Notes: generated from the sequence alone by a model not told the origin. A stretch of 64,000 nt of DNA from Tragulus kanchil (GCA_022376925.1 JAIOJX010000002.1:134612831-134676830), one strand, 5' to 3'. Shown: positions 10,980-23,670, counted from the first letter of the stretch. Numbers and translations: made by a program.

Positions 10980-11450
10980 CCGGTCTAGCTCAAGTTGTAG
11001 GCTCACATGGAAGCCAGGAGCAGTGTTTTTCCTTTAATTTCTTAGGATTGTAAGTAGAAGAAGAAGTAAAGTATATGCAGCTGTGTCTGAGGTTTTTCCT
11101 TTAAAAAGGGGAGAGTACATTGGGCAGAAGCTCACTCACAGAACTCAGTTGCATCCGGGGTGAGGTTGAAGCTCCCAGCTCTGGGGTAAGATCTTTCTCT
11201 TTGCATTTTGATTGAGTTCTGATTAATTCTGATTATTTGTGCTTGCCTAATAAACCCACTCTTGGTTTAACAATACTTGAGAACACGATAATTTATTGTC
11301 GAGGTCCAAGGCTCACACCCTGAGGGGACCATGCCGTGTTTGTGAAAAGGTCTCTGAGCTATTCAATATAGTTTCTCTTAGTGAGAGCTAGTGAGAATAG
11401 TAATCAGAGCAAGCTCCGACACAGCGCCCACGACAACTCTCTCATTATCT
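10980..11450 (+). mobile_element. Possible solo LTR
   Basis: ctttaaaaagggga (TATA-like, about 11100) is followed by ctcactcacagaactcagtt, a polyadenylation signal in cctaataaaccc (about 11248) and a leader-like part ending near 11450. The order promoter, AATAAA, U5-like fits an endogenous retroviral LTR. No internal genes, no terminal duplication found. Family unassigned. Confidence 0.4.
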
Positions 11451-11451
11451 G

Positions 11452-11800
11452 CTGTATCAGTCAGCTTTGCTGTGTAACAAACCATCCCAACATTTAGTGG
11501 CTTAACACAGTAACAATAATCATTTCTTATTTCTCATGATTCTATGAGCTGCTTGGGTCACTCTTCTGATCTGGGTCTATTCAGCTGATCACTGCTGAGC
11601 TCTCTCTTGTGTTCAGTCAGCTCATGACTTGGCTGAGGCTGGATCACCCAGGATCATGAACCCAGCCTCAGAAACGGGACTGACGCTTAGCAGCCGCTTA
11701 GCAGCCAGTTGGCTGGGGCACTTCATTCCTCTTCCATGTGGTCTCTTTTCCTCCATTCGGCTAGTGTAGGCTCAGCCACAAACTGATCCCAGGGTTCCAA
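11452..11800 (-). mobile_element. Possible MaLR-related or other old LTR fragment
   Basis: ttgctgtgtaacaaaccatc followed by tagtggcttaacacagtaac is a pattern shared by several antisense old mammalian LTRs. Divergence prevents a family call. Confidence 0.35.
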
Positions 11801-12388
11801 GCACAGAAGAAGAGGAACACCCCCCCACAGAACAGGTGTTTTTCAGGCGTTCATGTAACAGTGATTGTGACCAAGACCAGAGTCAGGGATGGAGAAATAG
11901 ATTCACCTCTGGATGGGAGAGACTGCAAAGTCTCTCTGCAGAGATACATGCAGGAAGTGGGGACATGTGGCCAATTGGCAGTCTCCTCCACTGGCCCTCT
12001 TCTGGTGCACCATCTGTCTCATTTGTCCTTCCAGATCCTCTCTGCTTTCTCCCTGAGAGACTATCTTGTAAGGGCTGCATCAGTTGGGGTTCCCTTATCC
12101 TCGGACTTCTGGTTGGGCTCAAGAGGAGGAATTGATAGGAGATTGGAGGGTGAGCCTAGGGTATTTGTTGTGATGTCTTCTTGGCTTTACCCTTTGAAGG
12201 TCACTGTTCTTCCCTAAAGGCACCTCTACACCATTCTCTCCTATTGGGTTTCAGGAGCCCTTTCCTCTCTTCTCTTGTCCCTTTGGTCTTATTGGACTTT
12301 TGTTACTGCACCCTCCCTCTTGGTTTCTCAACACCATGCCCACATTTTTCTAAACAGTCCTTTTATGAAACCTTCCTTAAACTGTCTT

Positions 12389-14611
12389 GATTTAAATATG
12401 CCATTCCTTTTTTTTTTCTGTAAAACATAATGAAAAACCTAAATAACTTTTTTTTGGCCAACCCTCTGTAATCGTTCCCAAGAGATAATTACCAACATGC
12501 ATCAGAAGCCCTGAAGACCTCTTTGGCCTAAGAATTTTTGCTAAGAAATTATTTAAGGATATGCATATATATTGACAAAAAAATGGAAATAATCTAAATG
12601 ACTAGAAATTGGGTTTATGTAAGTAAAATATATCTGTATGAAGGGATGGTGAGCAGTGATTAAAATGTCACAATGTCTGAGGTGATGGGAGTGTTCTATA
12701 TCTTGATTGGGATGGTTCCTATACAGGTGCACACATTTTTCAAAACTCATGAGAGGGGGATTTGGAGAAGAATGAATACGTGTATAATGTATGGCCGAGA
12801 CCTTTCACTGTTCACCTGAAACTGTCACAAAATGGTTAATTGGCTATGTCCCAATACAGAATGTTTTTGGTGTTAAAAAAAACTCATGAAACAGTATGCT
12901 TAAAATCTGTGCATTGCTGTATGTAAATTATGCTTCAATAAAAAGTCACAGTGGTTAAAATGTTACTGACATAGGACTGTGTAGCCATTATGAATGAAGA
13001 AAGCAGGCAACAAAGCCACAGTGCCTAAGCCCATTTTGGCAGCTTCTTGTCAGTTCTGCTCAGTATCTTATTCCAGACCATTGGGAGAACTCTGAAGAGC
13101 ACTTTAGAATTTTTGTAACTGTTTTCTATGATCTTGTTTTTGGTGCCCCTTCATCTCTAGCATGGACTCAGACTTCCTACTTAATTTGATTAAAATCAAA
13201 CCTGAGTGAAGGCTTGGGTATCACTGTAAGCAATTATAGTTGCTTCTAGATGTGGTTACTTTTAAGATACTTCATCAGCTGGGAGCCCATTTAGTTCCCC
13301 AACTTGGGGCTCTTCAGGTGCTCCTGATAAGATTCTGGCCCCTGTGGGTGAACTCACCTTTAGCCCCAGAGGAGGCAGTTGTCTGCCAGTCCAAGGCCCA
13401 GCCACGTCCTTCCTCAGTCCTAGTGGCAGTGGGACATCCCTGTCTGCAGAGAAAGGACCACCCCCTCTTCCATGGCATCGTCTGGTCTCCGTGGCTCCAA
13501 GGATTTAAATATGCCATTCCTTTTTTTCTGTAAAACATAATGAAAAACCTAAATAACTTTTTTTTGGCCAACCCTCTGTAATCGTTCCCAAGAGATAATT
13601 ACCAACATGCATCAGAAGCCCTGAAGACCTCTTTGGCCTAAGAATTTTTGCTAAGAAATTATTTAAGGATATGCATATATATTGACAAAAAAATGGAAAT
13701 AATCTAAATGACTAGAAATTGGGTTTATGTAAGTAAAATATATCTGTATGAAGGGATGGTGAGCAGTGATTAAAATGTCACAATGTCTGAGGTGATGGGA
13801 GTGTTCTATATCTTGATTGGGATGGTTCCTATACAGGTGCACACATTTTTCAAAACTCATGAGAGGGGGATTTGGAGAAGAATGAATACGTGTATAATGT
13901 ATGGCCGAGACCTTTCACTGTTCACCTGAAACTGTCACAAAATGGTTAATTGGCTATGTCCCAATACAGAATGTTTTTGGTGTTAAAAAAAACTCATGAA
14001 ACAGTATGCTTAAAATCTGTGCATTGCTGTATGTAAATTATGCTTCAATAAAAAGTCACAGTGGTTAAAATGTTACTGACATAGGACTGTGTAGCCATTA
14101 TGAATGAAGAAAGCAGGCAACAAAGCCACAGTGCCTAAGCCCATTTTGGCAGCTTCTTGTCAGTTCTGCTCAGTATCTTATTCCAGACCATTGGGAGAAC
14201 TCTGAAGAGCACTTTAGAATTTTTGTAACTGTTTTCTATGATCTTGTTTTTGGTGCCCCTTCATCTCTAGCATGGACTCAGACTTCCTACTTAATTTGAT
14301 TAAAATCAAACCTGAGTGAAGGCTTGGGTATCACTGTAAGCAATTATAGTTGCTTCTAGATGTGGTTACTTTTAAGATACTTCATCAGCTGGGAGCCCAT
14401 TTAGTTCCCCAACTTGGGGCTCTTCAGGTGCTCCTGATAAGATTCTGGCCCCTGTGGGTGAACTCACCTTTAGCCCCAGAGGAGGCAGTTGTCTGCCAGT
14501 CCAAGGCCCAGCCACGTCCTTCCTCAGTCCTAGTGGCAGTGGGACATCCCTGTCTGCAGAGAAAGGACCACCCCCTCTTCCATGGCATCGTCTGGTCTCC
14601 GTGGCTCCAAG
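12389..14611. repeat. Tandem duplication C (copies 1113 and 1110 bp)
   Basis: Copy 1 is 12389-13501 and copy 2 is 13502-14611. The visible difference is a T-run three bases shorter in copy 2. The join shares the short microhomology gga. The last 400 bases of copy 2 are reused as the start of duplication D, giving three copies of that segment. Confidence 0.95.
12625..12950 (+). mobile_element. L1 3' UTR with a second, 126-base L1 insertion
   Basis: The outer L1 (ttctatatcttgattgggat ... gtaaattatgcttcaataaa) is split at 12753-12878 by a different L1 3' end (gacctttcactgttcacctg) with a short A-run. The target-site duplication aaaactcatga is at 12742-12752 and 12879-12889. Copy at about 13735-14060. 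Confidence 0.72.
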
Positions 14612-14866
14612 GAAGCAACGGAAGAGTGCACTGTACTCTTCTCAAAGCCTGGGTTGGTTAGTCTCACATGACCCCAAGCAGGGACGCCCCACAGTTCATT
14701 TCTGACGATGCTCCAAGACAGTCTGCTGCCTTCCAGGAGGTAAAGCAACAGTTAAAATTGAACATCCCTTTTGGCATCATGGTAAGGTCTCATCACCAAC
14801 AGATAACCAAACTGCTCTGTATCTCTGAAGGATAAATGTATTGGGGCAGTTCAGCCTAAACAGTAT

Positions 14867-14883
14867 ACACACACACACACACA
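14867..14883. repeat. (AC)n microsatellite
   Basis: A short AC run, repeated at 15992-16008 by duplication D with the same length. Confidence 0.9.
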
Positions 14884-15070
14884 TTCTCTTTCTCGCTCAT
14901 CTATTACCTATCTAAATCTGGCAGTGCACCAGGGCTATTATTTATGACTTAACACTGCAGTCTATAACTTCTACATTCACAACGAAAGTGCTCAATAACC
15001 AGGGTGTGTGTTCCAAATGGAAAAGAACACCTTACAGGCAGAGCCTGAGGGATGGCCTGTCTTGCTCAAA

Positions 15071-15175
15071 GGCTTTTGCTGTTCACTTGCTCCATCATGT
15101 CTGACTCTTTGCAACCCCCAGCACACGAAGCCTTCACCCTTTCTTGGAGTTTGCTCAAATTCATGGCCATTGCTC
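15071..15175 (-). mobile_element. BovB LINE 3' terminal fragment
   Basis: Contains catgtctgactctttgcaac followed by tggagtttgctcaaattcat, the antisense of the BovB 3' end. A second copy is at 16196-16300 through duplication D. Confidence 0.65.
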
Positions 15176-16589
15176 AAAGACTAGGCATCCAGTAAACATT
15201 TAAAGAGAGGCTGTAGAGATTTTGATACAGCTTCAGAGGACAGACGCAGGCCTGAGAACCGTCTCTGTGGGCTGAGGGAGAACAGTCTAAACCGACTCAT
15301 GGGTTCCTCTTTAAGGCTATTAGCTTCCCATCCCGTGAGCACTTTAGAATTTTTGTAACTGTTTTTTTGCTTGTTTTTGGTGCCTTCATCTCTAGCATGG
15401 ACTCAGACTTCCTACTTAATTTGATTAAAATCAAACCTGAGTGAAGGCTTGGGTATCACTGTAAGCAATTATAGTTGCTTCTAGATGTGGTTACTTTTAA
15501 GATACTTCATCAGCTGGGAGCCCATTTAGTTCCCCAACTTGGGGCTCTTCAGGTGCTCCTGATAAGATTCTGGCCCCTGTGGGTGAACTCACCTTTAGCC
15601 CCAGAGGAGGCAGTTGTCTGCCAGTCCAAGGCCCAGCCACGTCCTTCCTCAGTCCTAGTGGCAGTGGGACATCCCTGTCTGCAGAGAAAGGACCACCCCC
15701 TCTTCCATGGCATCGTCTGGTCTCCGTGGCTCCAAGGAAGCAACGGAAGAGTGCACTGTACTCTTCTCAAAGCCTGGGTTGGTTAGTCTCACATGACCCC
15801 AAGCAGGGACGCCCCACAGTTCATTTCTGACGATGCTCCAAGACAGTCTGCTGCCTTCCAGGAGGTAAAGCAACAGTTAAAATTGAACATCCCTTTTGGC
15901 ATCATGGTAAGGTCTCATCACCAACAGATAACCAAACTGCTCTGTATCTCTGAAGGATAAATGTATTGGGGCAGTTCAGCCTAAACAGTATACACACACA
16001 CACACACATTCTCTTTCTCGCTCATCTATTACCTATCTAAATCTGGCAGTGCACCAGGGCTATTATTTATGACTTAACACTGCAGTCTATAACTTCTACA
16101 TTCACAACGAAAGTGCTCAATAACCAGGGTGTGTGTTCCAAATGGAAAAGAACACCTTACAGGCAGAGCCTGAGGGATGGCCTGTCTTGCTCAAAGGCTT
16201 TTGCTGTTCACTTGCTCCATCATGTCTGACTCTTTGCAACCCCCAGCACACGAAGCCTTCACCCTTTCTTGGAGTTTGCTCAAATTCATGGCCATTGCTC
16301 AAAGACTAGGCATCCAGTAAACATTTAAAGAGAGGCTGTAGAGATTTTTGATACAGCTTCAGAGGACAGACGCAGGCCTGAGAACCGTCTCTGTGGGCTG
16401 AGGGAGAACAGTCTAAACCGACTCATGGGTTCCTCTTTAAGGCTATTAGCTTCCCATCCCCGTAGGGCCAAGACCAGTTGCCCCCCGGTGTGGCGGGGCT
16501 GTCTGTGAGAGGTTTGTCCCCTGTTGGTTCTTTCACTAGTGTTTGGTCGCATACAACAGAAACCTCCTTGAGTTAGCTTCAGGTATCTT

Positions 16590-16795
16590 CCTGCCTGTGA
16601 AGGAGCTGCAAGAGACACGGGTTTGATCCCTGGGTTGGGAAGATCCCTTGGAGAAGAAAATGCCAACCTTTTCCAGTATTCTTGTTAGGGAAATCTCATG
16701 AACAGAGGAACCTGGTGGGCTAAAGTTCAAGAATGTCTGGACAAAGAGTCCGACATGTCTGAACAGCTGAGCACACACACACACACACACACACA
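16590..16795 (+). mobile_element. Bov-A2 SINE ending in an (AC)n run
   Basis: Plus-strand landmarks are ggtttgatccctgggttggg and ttccagtattcttgttaggg; the element ends gctgagc and runs into 24 bases of AC repeat at 16772-16795. Confidence 0.75.
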
Positions 16796-17267
16796 GTGAC
16801 ATTTATTGAAAAGGGTATAATGTACGTGAGTGAATTGAAAGAAGCCTTCCCAGACAACCAGACCAGTTCTATCTGATTTTGGTTCTTGTGTTGCTTTGGC
16901 CCTAAATTCAAATTCCAGAAGGAGAAACATTATTCGCTGAAGTTTTAATTACTTAACCAGCCATGAGTTGGGTCTTTAAAAGGGTTCCCCCTTAAGGGAA
17001 CTAAATCCAGTGGGGATGGGGTGGCTTTTTGGAGGAAAATTGAGGCATTGATGCCTCAAAAAGGAGGCAGAGAGATTTGCAAGTGAGAACAATACATGCC
17101 CACTACAATGTCTCAATGTCCCTTTGCAGAATACAGACAGGTTGAATGCTTAAGGATTACGTGGGTAGCCCTCTCAGAACAGACCTTGGCTGAAGAGACA
17201 CAGACAAGGGTCTGGGGATCTGTGTTTTGAAATCCTCTGGGCATTTCTCCTGAGGAGCCCAGTTTGG

Positions 17268-19437
17268 AAACCAACAAAAGGTTCTATCATAGATTTGATT
17301 CTGAAACCAGAACGGTGGGGTTTGAATACCAGGTTTGCCACTAACCCGCTGAATGATCATGGACTAGTTCTCTAGCCTCTCTGCCTCAGTTTCCTCATCT
17401 GCATGAAGAGGATAAAGTAGCACCCTCCTCACAGGGTTCAGATGAGGCTTAAATACGTTCTTCAGCCATAGGGTTCAGATGAGGCTTGAATATGTTCTTC
17501 ATCCATGTTGAAGGCTTCTCACCATGCCTGGCCCATTGTCAGTGGTCGTTAATATTGTTACCCCCCAAAGGTCCTTTTGAATCTTCCAGTGCGAGTTTAA
17601 GAGGTCTAGCCTTCTTGTTGGCAGGGCGTGCATCCATCTTGCTTGCCGCAAAATGGAAGTACAAAGGCATGTCCTGTGAGCTGGTTGAGGGAAAGGTCTA
17701 GTGAAAATGATGTACAGGTGGTGAAATGCAGTTCTTTTCACAGTGCAGTGAATTCCTCCCAGTTCTTCTCAGCTTTGCCACGTGTCACTGACGGCATCTG
17801 CAGGGCAGAGCCTGCATGTAAAGGTCAGAGCGGATTGTGTCTCCACAGCCCTCCGTCCCTCCCTGTCACAAAGACAGGGAGTGTCATGCTGTGGACGAGA
17901 AGCACACCCCTGGTGTGCGGTGTCTGGGGGCTGGAAACCGGCTGTTTCTCCGGCGCACAAGATGAGAGGGGCTGGGACTAAATGAGGTGGGCATGTCCTG
18001 TCCTGTGCGTTATTTTGACTTCTCCTGGTTGCGTGGCAGGACCAGCCTCAGAGCTTGATAAAGGCAGTTTCCCAGGAGACCTCAGCCTGTGGAGACTGCA
18101 GATGGAGGGGGAAAGAGAGAATTCAAAGGCAGGCAACCTAGAGAGAGACATCCCTCATGTGAAAGATGGTGGTCTGGGAGTCAGAAAGGCTCTTCCTCTA
18201 ACTCCAGGGGTCCAGGTTTCTGGGATGTCCAAGTATCAATATTTTATTTAAATAGTCATCTCCAAGAGCCAGCATTCATAGATAAGATTGTGTTTTAAGT
18301 ACTTTCCAACCAGACATTGAACCTGCATCCCTTGCATTGGAAGGCAGAATCTTAAACCAACAAAAGGTTCTATCATAGATTTGATTCTGAAACCAGAACG
18401 GTGGGGTTTGAATACCAGGTTTGCCACTAACCCGCTGAATGATCATGGACTAGTTCTCTAGCCTCTCTGCCTCAGTTTCCTCATCTGCATGAAGAGGATA
18501 AAGTAGCACCCTCCTCACAGGGTTCAGATGAGGCTTAAATACGTTCTTCAGCCATAGGGTTCAGATGAGGCTTGAATATGTTCTTCATCCATGTTGAAGG
18601 CTTCTCACCATGCCTGGCCCATTGTCAGTGGTCGTTAATATTGTTACCCCCAATGGTCCTTTTGAATCTTCCAGTGCGAGTTTAAGAGGTCTAGCCTTCT
18701 TGTTGGCAGGGCGTGCATCCATCTTGCTTGCCGCAAAATGGAAGTACAAAGGCATGTCCTGTGAGCTGGTTGAGGGAAAGGTCTAGTGAAAATGATGTAC
18801 AGGTGGTGAAATGCAGTTCTTTTCACAGTGCAGTGAATTCCTCCCAGTTCTTCTCAGCTTTGCCACGTGTCACTGACGGCATCTGCAGGGCAGAGCCTGC
18901 ATGTAAAGGTCAGAGCGGATTGTGTCTCCACAGCCCTCCGTCCCTCCCTGTCACAAAGACAGGGAGTGTCATGCTGTGGACGAGAAGCACACCCCTGGTG
19001 TGCGGTGTCTGGGGCTGGAAACCGGCTGTTTCTCCGGCGCACAAGATGAGAGGGGCTGGGACTAAATGAGGTGGGCATGTCCTGTCCTGTGCGTTATTTT
19101 GACTTCTCCTGGTTGCGTGGCAGGACCAGCCTCAGAGCTTGATAAAGGCAGTTTCCCAGGAGACCTCAGCCTGTGGAGACTGCAGATGGAGGGGGAAAGA
19201 GAGAATTCAAAGGCAGGCAACCTAGAGAGAGACATCCCTCATGTGAAAGATGGTGGTCTGGGAGTCAGAAAGGCTCTTCCTCTAACTCCAGGGGTCCAGG
19301 TTTCTGGGATGTCCAAGTATCAATATTTTATTTAAATAGTCATCTCCAAGAGCCAGCATTCATAGATAAGATTGTGTTTTAAGTACTTTCCAACCAGACA
19401 TTGAACCTGCATCCCTTGCATTGGAAGGCAGAATCTT
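17268..19437. repeat. Tandem duplication E (copies 1086 and 1084 bp)
   Basis: Copy 1 is 17268-18353 and copy 2 is 18354-19437, joined across the shared aaacc. The only differences I saw are one substitution and two single-base length changes in C and G runs. It contains a MIR element. Confidence 0.95.
17297..17450 (+). mobile_element. MIR SINE
   Basis: ccaggtttgccactaacccg, then tctctgcctcagtttcctca and caccctcctcacagggttca. Copy at 18383-18536. Confidence 0.7.
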
Positions 19438-19518
19438 AATAAAGAATCTCTTTCTTCTTCATTACACCCCAGGAGGTGAGTCCCTTTGTTGTCAATCCCA
19501 TTTTACCAATAAAGAAGC

Positions 19519-19790
19519 TGCAATGCAGGAGACCCCGGTTCACTTCTTGGGCTGGGAAGATCCCCTGGAGAAGGGAACAGCTACCCAGTCCAGTATTCTT
19601 GGGCTTCCCTGGTGGCTCTGATGGTAAAGGATCCACCTGCAATGTGGGAGCCCTGGGTTTGATTCCTAGGTTGAGAGGATCCCCTAGAGAAGGGAACAGC
19701 TACCCATGCCAGTATTCTTGCCTGGAGAATTCCATGGCTTGTCCATGGGGTTGCAAAGAGTTGGACACAACTGAACGACTTTCATTTTGT
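19519..19790 (+). mobile_element. Bov-A2/Bov-tA SINE with extra 5' monomer
   Basis: A partial Bov-A unit at 19519-19600 (ending ccagtattctt) is followed directly by a full unit beginning gggcttccctggtggctctg at 19601. This is either a trimer-like element or an insertion into an older copy. Confidence 0.75.
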
Positions 19791-19860
19791 TTAGTTTTAT
19801 TTCATTTTATTGTGGATAGAACACAGCATGAGATCTACCCTCTTAATGCCTTTAAAAACT

Positions 19861-20032
19861 TTTTAATCTTTATTGAATTTGTTACAGCATTGCTTCTGTT
19901 GTTCTTATGTTCTGGTTTTTGACCATGAGGCATGTGGGATATTAGCTTCCCAACCAAAGACTAAACCCACACCCCCTGCACTGGAAGGCAAAGTCTTAAC
20001 CACTGGACTTCCAGGGAAGTCCCTCTTACTAT
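19861..20032 (-). mobile_element. tRNA-derived CHR-family SINE head
   Basis: The right end reads cttccagggaagtccc, the antisense of the common SINE head. It lies within L1-derived sequence. Confidence 0.65.
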
Positions 20033-20510
20033 ACTTTCAAGTGTATGATACAGTATTGTTGACTGTAGACAGTGGTGTACAGATCTCTAGAGCTCACATA
20101 TCTTGCTTAACTGAAACGTTATGCCCATTGATGAGTAATTCCCCCCTTCTCCTTTCCCAGCCTCCAGACCTTATGATTCCACCCTTGGATTCTATGAATT
20201 TGATATGGTTGGACTCATGCACCATTTGTCTTTGTGTGTCTGGCTTATTCCACTTTGCATGATGTCCTCCCAGTTCATCTATGTTGCCTCGTGTTGCCGA
20301 ATGTCTTCTTTTTTAAGCGTGACTAGTAGTCCATTGTATGTATTGCACAACCTTTTTTTAATCCATTTAACTTTCGTTTGTTTCCTCACCATTGTGAATA
20401 ATGCTGTGGTGACCATGAGAGGGCTATGATCCTGATTTCAATAATCTTGAATAAATACTTGAAAGCAGAATTTCTGGATCATATAGTAGTAGTTCTATTT
20501 TTAACTTTTT

Positions 20511-20850
20511 AAAATGTATTTATTTTTGGCTATTCTGGGTTTTCACTGCTGCTCCAGGCTCTTCTCTAGCTGCAGGGAGTGGGGGCTCCTCTCTAGTTGA
20601 TGTGAACAGGATTCTTGTTGTGGTGACTTCCCTTGTTGTGAAACATGGACTGTAGGGCTCATGGGCTTCCGTAGTTGTGGCCCATGGGCTCCATAGCTGT
20701 GGCTCCGAAGCTCTAGAGCACAGGCTCCATAGTTGTGGCTTACGGGCTTAATTGCTCCACAGCATGTGGGATCTTCCCAGATCAGGGATCGTACCCTTGT
20801 CTCCCGCATTGGCCGGTGAACTCTTTACCACTGAGCTACCAGGGAAGCCC
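20511..20850 (-). mobile_element. CHR-1-like SINE with 16-base target-site duplication
   Basis: Antisense element with repeated gtagttgtggcccatgggct-type modules and a cagggaagccc head at its right end. ctatttttaacttttt flanks it at 20495-20510 and 20851-20866. A second copy is at about 21668-22007 through duplication F. Confidence 0.85.
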
Positions 20851-20869
20851 CTATTTTTAACTTTTTGAG

Positions 20870-21110
20870 GGACCTCCGAATGTGCTAAGGACTTGAGTAG
20901 ACATTAATCTGAAGACATGCACTTGGGCAGCACGTATCTGAAAAAATGCTCCGTAATCATCAGAAAATGCAAATCAACCTCACAGTGAAACCTCACACCT
21001 GGCAGGCTGTCTGTTATCAAAACAAACTCCAAAGACAAGTGTTGGTGACCGTGTGGGGAAACCTTTGCTCATTCTTGGTGAGAATGCAGCCACTGTAGAA
21101 AGAGAGAGCC
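20870..21110 (+). mobile_element. L1 ORF2 3'-end fragment
   Basis: Diverged from, but recognisable as, the plus-strand end of L1 ORF2 (cagaaaatgcaaatcaacct, caagtgttggtgaccgtgtg). It is opposite in orientation to the L1 sequence before it, so the two are separate insertions or one inverted element. No intact frame. Copy at 22027-22267. Confidence 0.65.
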
Positions 21111-22529
21111 TGCTCTGAGAGACCCTCTCTTGTCTCCATCTGCTTTCCTTGATATTTAGTTTGTGGCCATGTGTCTTTGAAAGGATGCTTGCATTCATCA
21201 GGATATCTGACTTCAAAACCAGCCAGAACCCAACAGGTAAGTTAATGAGTCAAATGTGTGATAGCAGGAACGTTCCATCTAGAATGGAACACCCTGTCCA
21301 AAGAGGACAGTCGTTACTCACCTCTTTTTTTTCTTAATTTAGCCTCTTTTATTGTTTTTTTTTCTCTTTTTTAAAATTTTCATCCATCTTCACTTGTCAG
21401 CCTGTGTGGGCCTCCTATCGCAGTGGCCTCTTTCGCTGCAGAGCACCAGTCCTGGGCGCATGTGCTCCAGAGCGCTGGCTCACAATTGGATACAATGGTC
21501 TAGCCGCTCCGTGGCACATGGGATCTTCCTGGGCCAGAGATTGAACTGGTGGCCGCTTCCACTGGACCACCAGGGAAGTCTGGTTTTCCAGTTGTTTAAG
21601 AGACGTCTCAATACTTGTAAAGCAGAATTTCTGGATCATATAGTAGTAGTTCTATTTTTAACTTTTTAAAATGTATTTATTTTTGGCTATTCTGGGTTTT
21701 CACTGCTGCTCCAGGCTCTTCTCTAGCTGCAGGGAGTGGGGGCTCCTCTCTAGTTGATGTGAACAGGATTCTTGTTGTGGTGACTTCCCTTGTTGTGAAA
21801 CATGGACTGTAGGGCTCATGGGCTTCCGTAGTTGTGGCCCATGGGCTCCATAGCTGTGGCTCCGAAGCTCTAGAGCACAGGCTCCATAGTTGTGGCTTAC
21901 GGGCTTAATTGCTCCACAGCATGTGGGATCTTCCCAGATCAGGGATCGTACCCTTGTCTCCCGCATTGGCCGGTGAACTCTTTACCACTGAGCTACCAGG
22001 GAAGCCCCTATTTTTAACTTTTTGAGGGACCTCCGAATGTGCTAAGGACTTGAGTAGACATTAATCTGAAGACATGCACTTGGGCAGCACGTATCTGAAA
22101 AAATGCTCCGTAATCATCAGAAAATGCAAATCAACCTCACAGTGAAACCTCACACCTGGCAGGCTGTCTGTTATCAAAACAAACTCCAAAGACAAGTGTT
22201 GGTGACCGTGTGGGGAAACCTTTGCTCATTCTTGGTGAGAATGCAGCCACTGTAGAAAGAGAGAGCCTGCTCTGAGAGACCCTCTCTTGTCTCCATCTGC
22301 TTTCCTTGATATTTAGTTTGTGGCCATGTGTCTTTGAAAGGATGCTTGCATTCATCAGGATATCTGACTTCAAAACCAGCCAGAACCCAACAGGTAAGTT
22401 AATGAGTCAAATGTGTGATAGCAGGAACGTTCCATCTAGAATGGAACACCCTGTCCAAAGAGGACAGTCGTTACTCACCTCTTTTTTTTCTTAATTTAGC
22501 CTCTTTTATTGTTTTTTTTTCTCTTTTTT

Positions 22530-22763
22530 AAAATTTTCATCCATCTTCACTTGTCAGCCTGTGTGGGCCTCCTATCGCAGTGGCCTCTTTCGCTGCAGAG
22601 CACCAGTCCTGGGCGCATGTGCTCCAGAGCGCTGGCTCACAATTGGATACAATGGTCTAGCCGCTCCGTGGCACATGGGATCTTCCTGGGCCAGAGATTG
22701 AACTGGTGCCCCTTGCACTGCAAGGCAGACTCTTTACCCACTGGACCACCAGGGAAGTCTGGT
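22530..22763 (-). mobile_element. CHR-2-like SINE (complete copy)
   Basis: The minus-strand element runs from catccatcttcacttgtcag to the head ccaccagggaagtctgg. The duplicate at 21372-21585 lacks 22 bases of the head. Confidence 0.75.
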
Positions 22764-22889
22764 TTTCCAGTTGTTTAAGAGACGTCTCAATCTCCAAAAT
22801 GTGGATGCTGACAAGTAATTCAAGAATTACATATGTGGTATATTTAAAAAATATGTTTGGACTGGACTCAGCCTGTGTATTCTGTTGGT

Positions 22890-23085
22890 CAGGTGCTAAG
22901 TTGTGCCCGACTCCTTGCAGCCCCGTAGACTGTAGCCAGGATCCTCTGTCCATGGGATTCTCCAGACAAGAATATTGGAGTTGGGTACCATTTCCTTCTC
23001 CAGAGCCTGTTCTCAACCCAGGGATCAATCCTGCGTCTCCTGCATTGGCAAGCGGATTCTTTAGCACGGGGCCACAGGGAAAGCC
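22890..23085 (-). mobile_element. Bov-A2 SINE
   Basis: Landmarks are tccatgggattctccagaca, tgcattggcaagcggattct and a degraded head ending gggaaagccc. Confidence 0.8.
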
Positions 23086-23670
23086 CTCAGTCTGTGTACC
23101 GCCAGTTTATAACCTCTGTAGGTGGGAATTGTCAGTGGAGGGTCATGTCTGGTCAATGAAGGAAGAAAGAAAACTAGAGTCATGCTAGTTAAGGAAGCTG
23201 CTGCTGCTGTGCCCTTGCTGTACTTGAACTCTCTGTGTCCAATGGGACCTGTGGCAGGAGTGGGGTGGTTTGTAGGGGGTCTGAGGGGATCTTACAGCCA
23301 TTTGTTTCCCCTATGTGCCGTCTTCAAGGATCATTCATCATCCTGCATGTTCATTAAAGTGCCTGCTGCCGCCAGGGACTGCTAGGTGAGGACTTGACTT
23401 TCTGTGTATGCTCGGTTACCCCACCCTCCTCCAGCAGACCTTGCCATGCGTCATCCTTTGAAATAAGGAGAGCCGGGAGGCTGCTCTTATTTAAGCCTCA
23501 CCTTTTTGATATATTGAAAAACATTTCAAGAGTTTTTGTCTTTTACTTGGCACCTTTCCCTGATTTCTGGGCTGAAATAGAGTCTCCTATTTTTAAACAA
23601 TTCCTTCTGGTACTTTCAGTGGTAGTTTGGAGGTGAGAGTAGAGTGAAATGTTCAGGGTCAGGTTTCTGG

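Larger units (their letters stand above)
14207..16463. repeat. Tandem duplication D (copies 1130 and 1127 bp)
   Basis: Copy 1 is 14207-15336 and copy 2 is 15337-16463. Copy 2 is degraded in its first 50 bases (seven or more bases missing or changed), then near identical. Together with C, the segment 13094-13501 exists three times (also 14207-14611 and 15337-15730). Confidence 0.95.
19790..20870 (-). mobile_element. Old L1 3' region relic, interrupted by SINEs
   Basis: Contains phrases typical of antisense mammalian L1 3' sequence, such as gatgtcctcccagttcatct, tagtccattgtatgtattgc and tggatcatatagtag. SINEs at 19861-20032 and 20511-20850 interrupt it. Confidence 0.7.
20454..22791. repeat. 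Tandem duplication F (copies 1156 and 1179 bp)
   Basis: Copy 1 is 20454-21609 and copy 2 is 21610-22788, with aat shared at the join. Copy 1 lacks 22 bases of its CHR-2-like SINE about 55 bases before the junction; copy 2 has the complete SINE head. Otherwise the copies are nearly identical. Confidence 0.95.

Noticed and set aside
13240..15786. The same roughly 100-codon open frame (starting MLLDVVTF) at 13240, 14350 and 15475, suggestive of a tandem gene family.
   Set aside because: The three copies arise from overlapping 1.1 kb duplications C and D of intron sequence. There is no start context, splice structure or recognised domain, and the ends differ only where a junction interrupts them.
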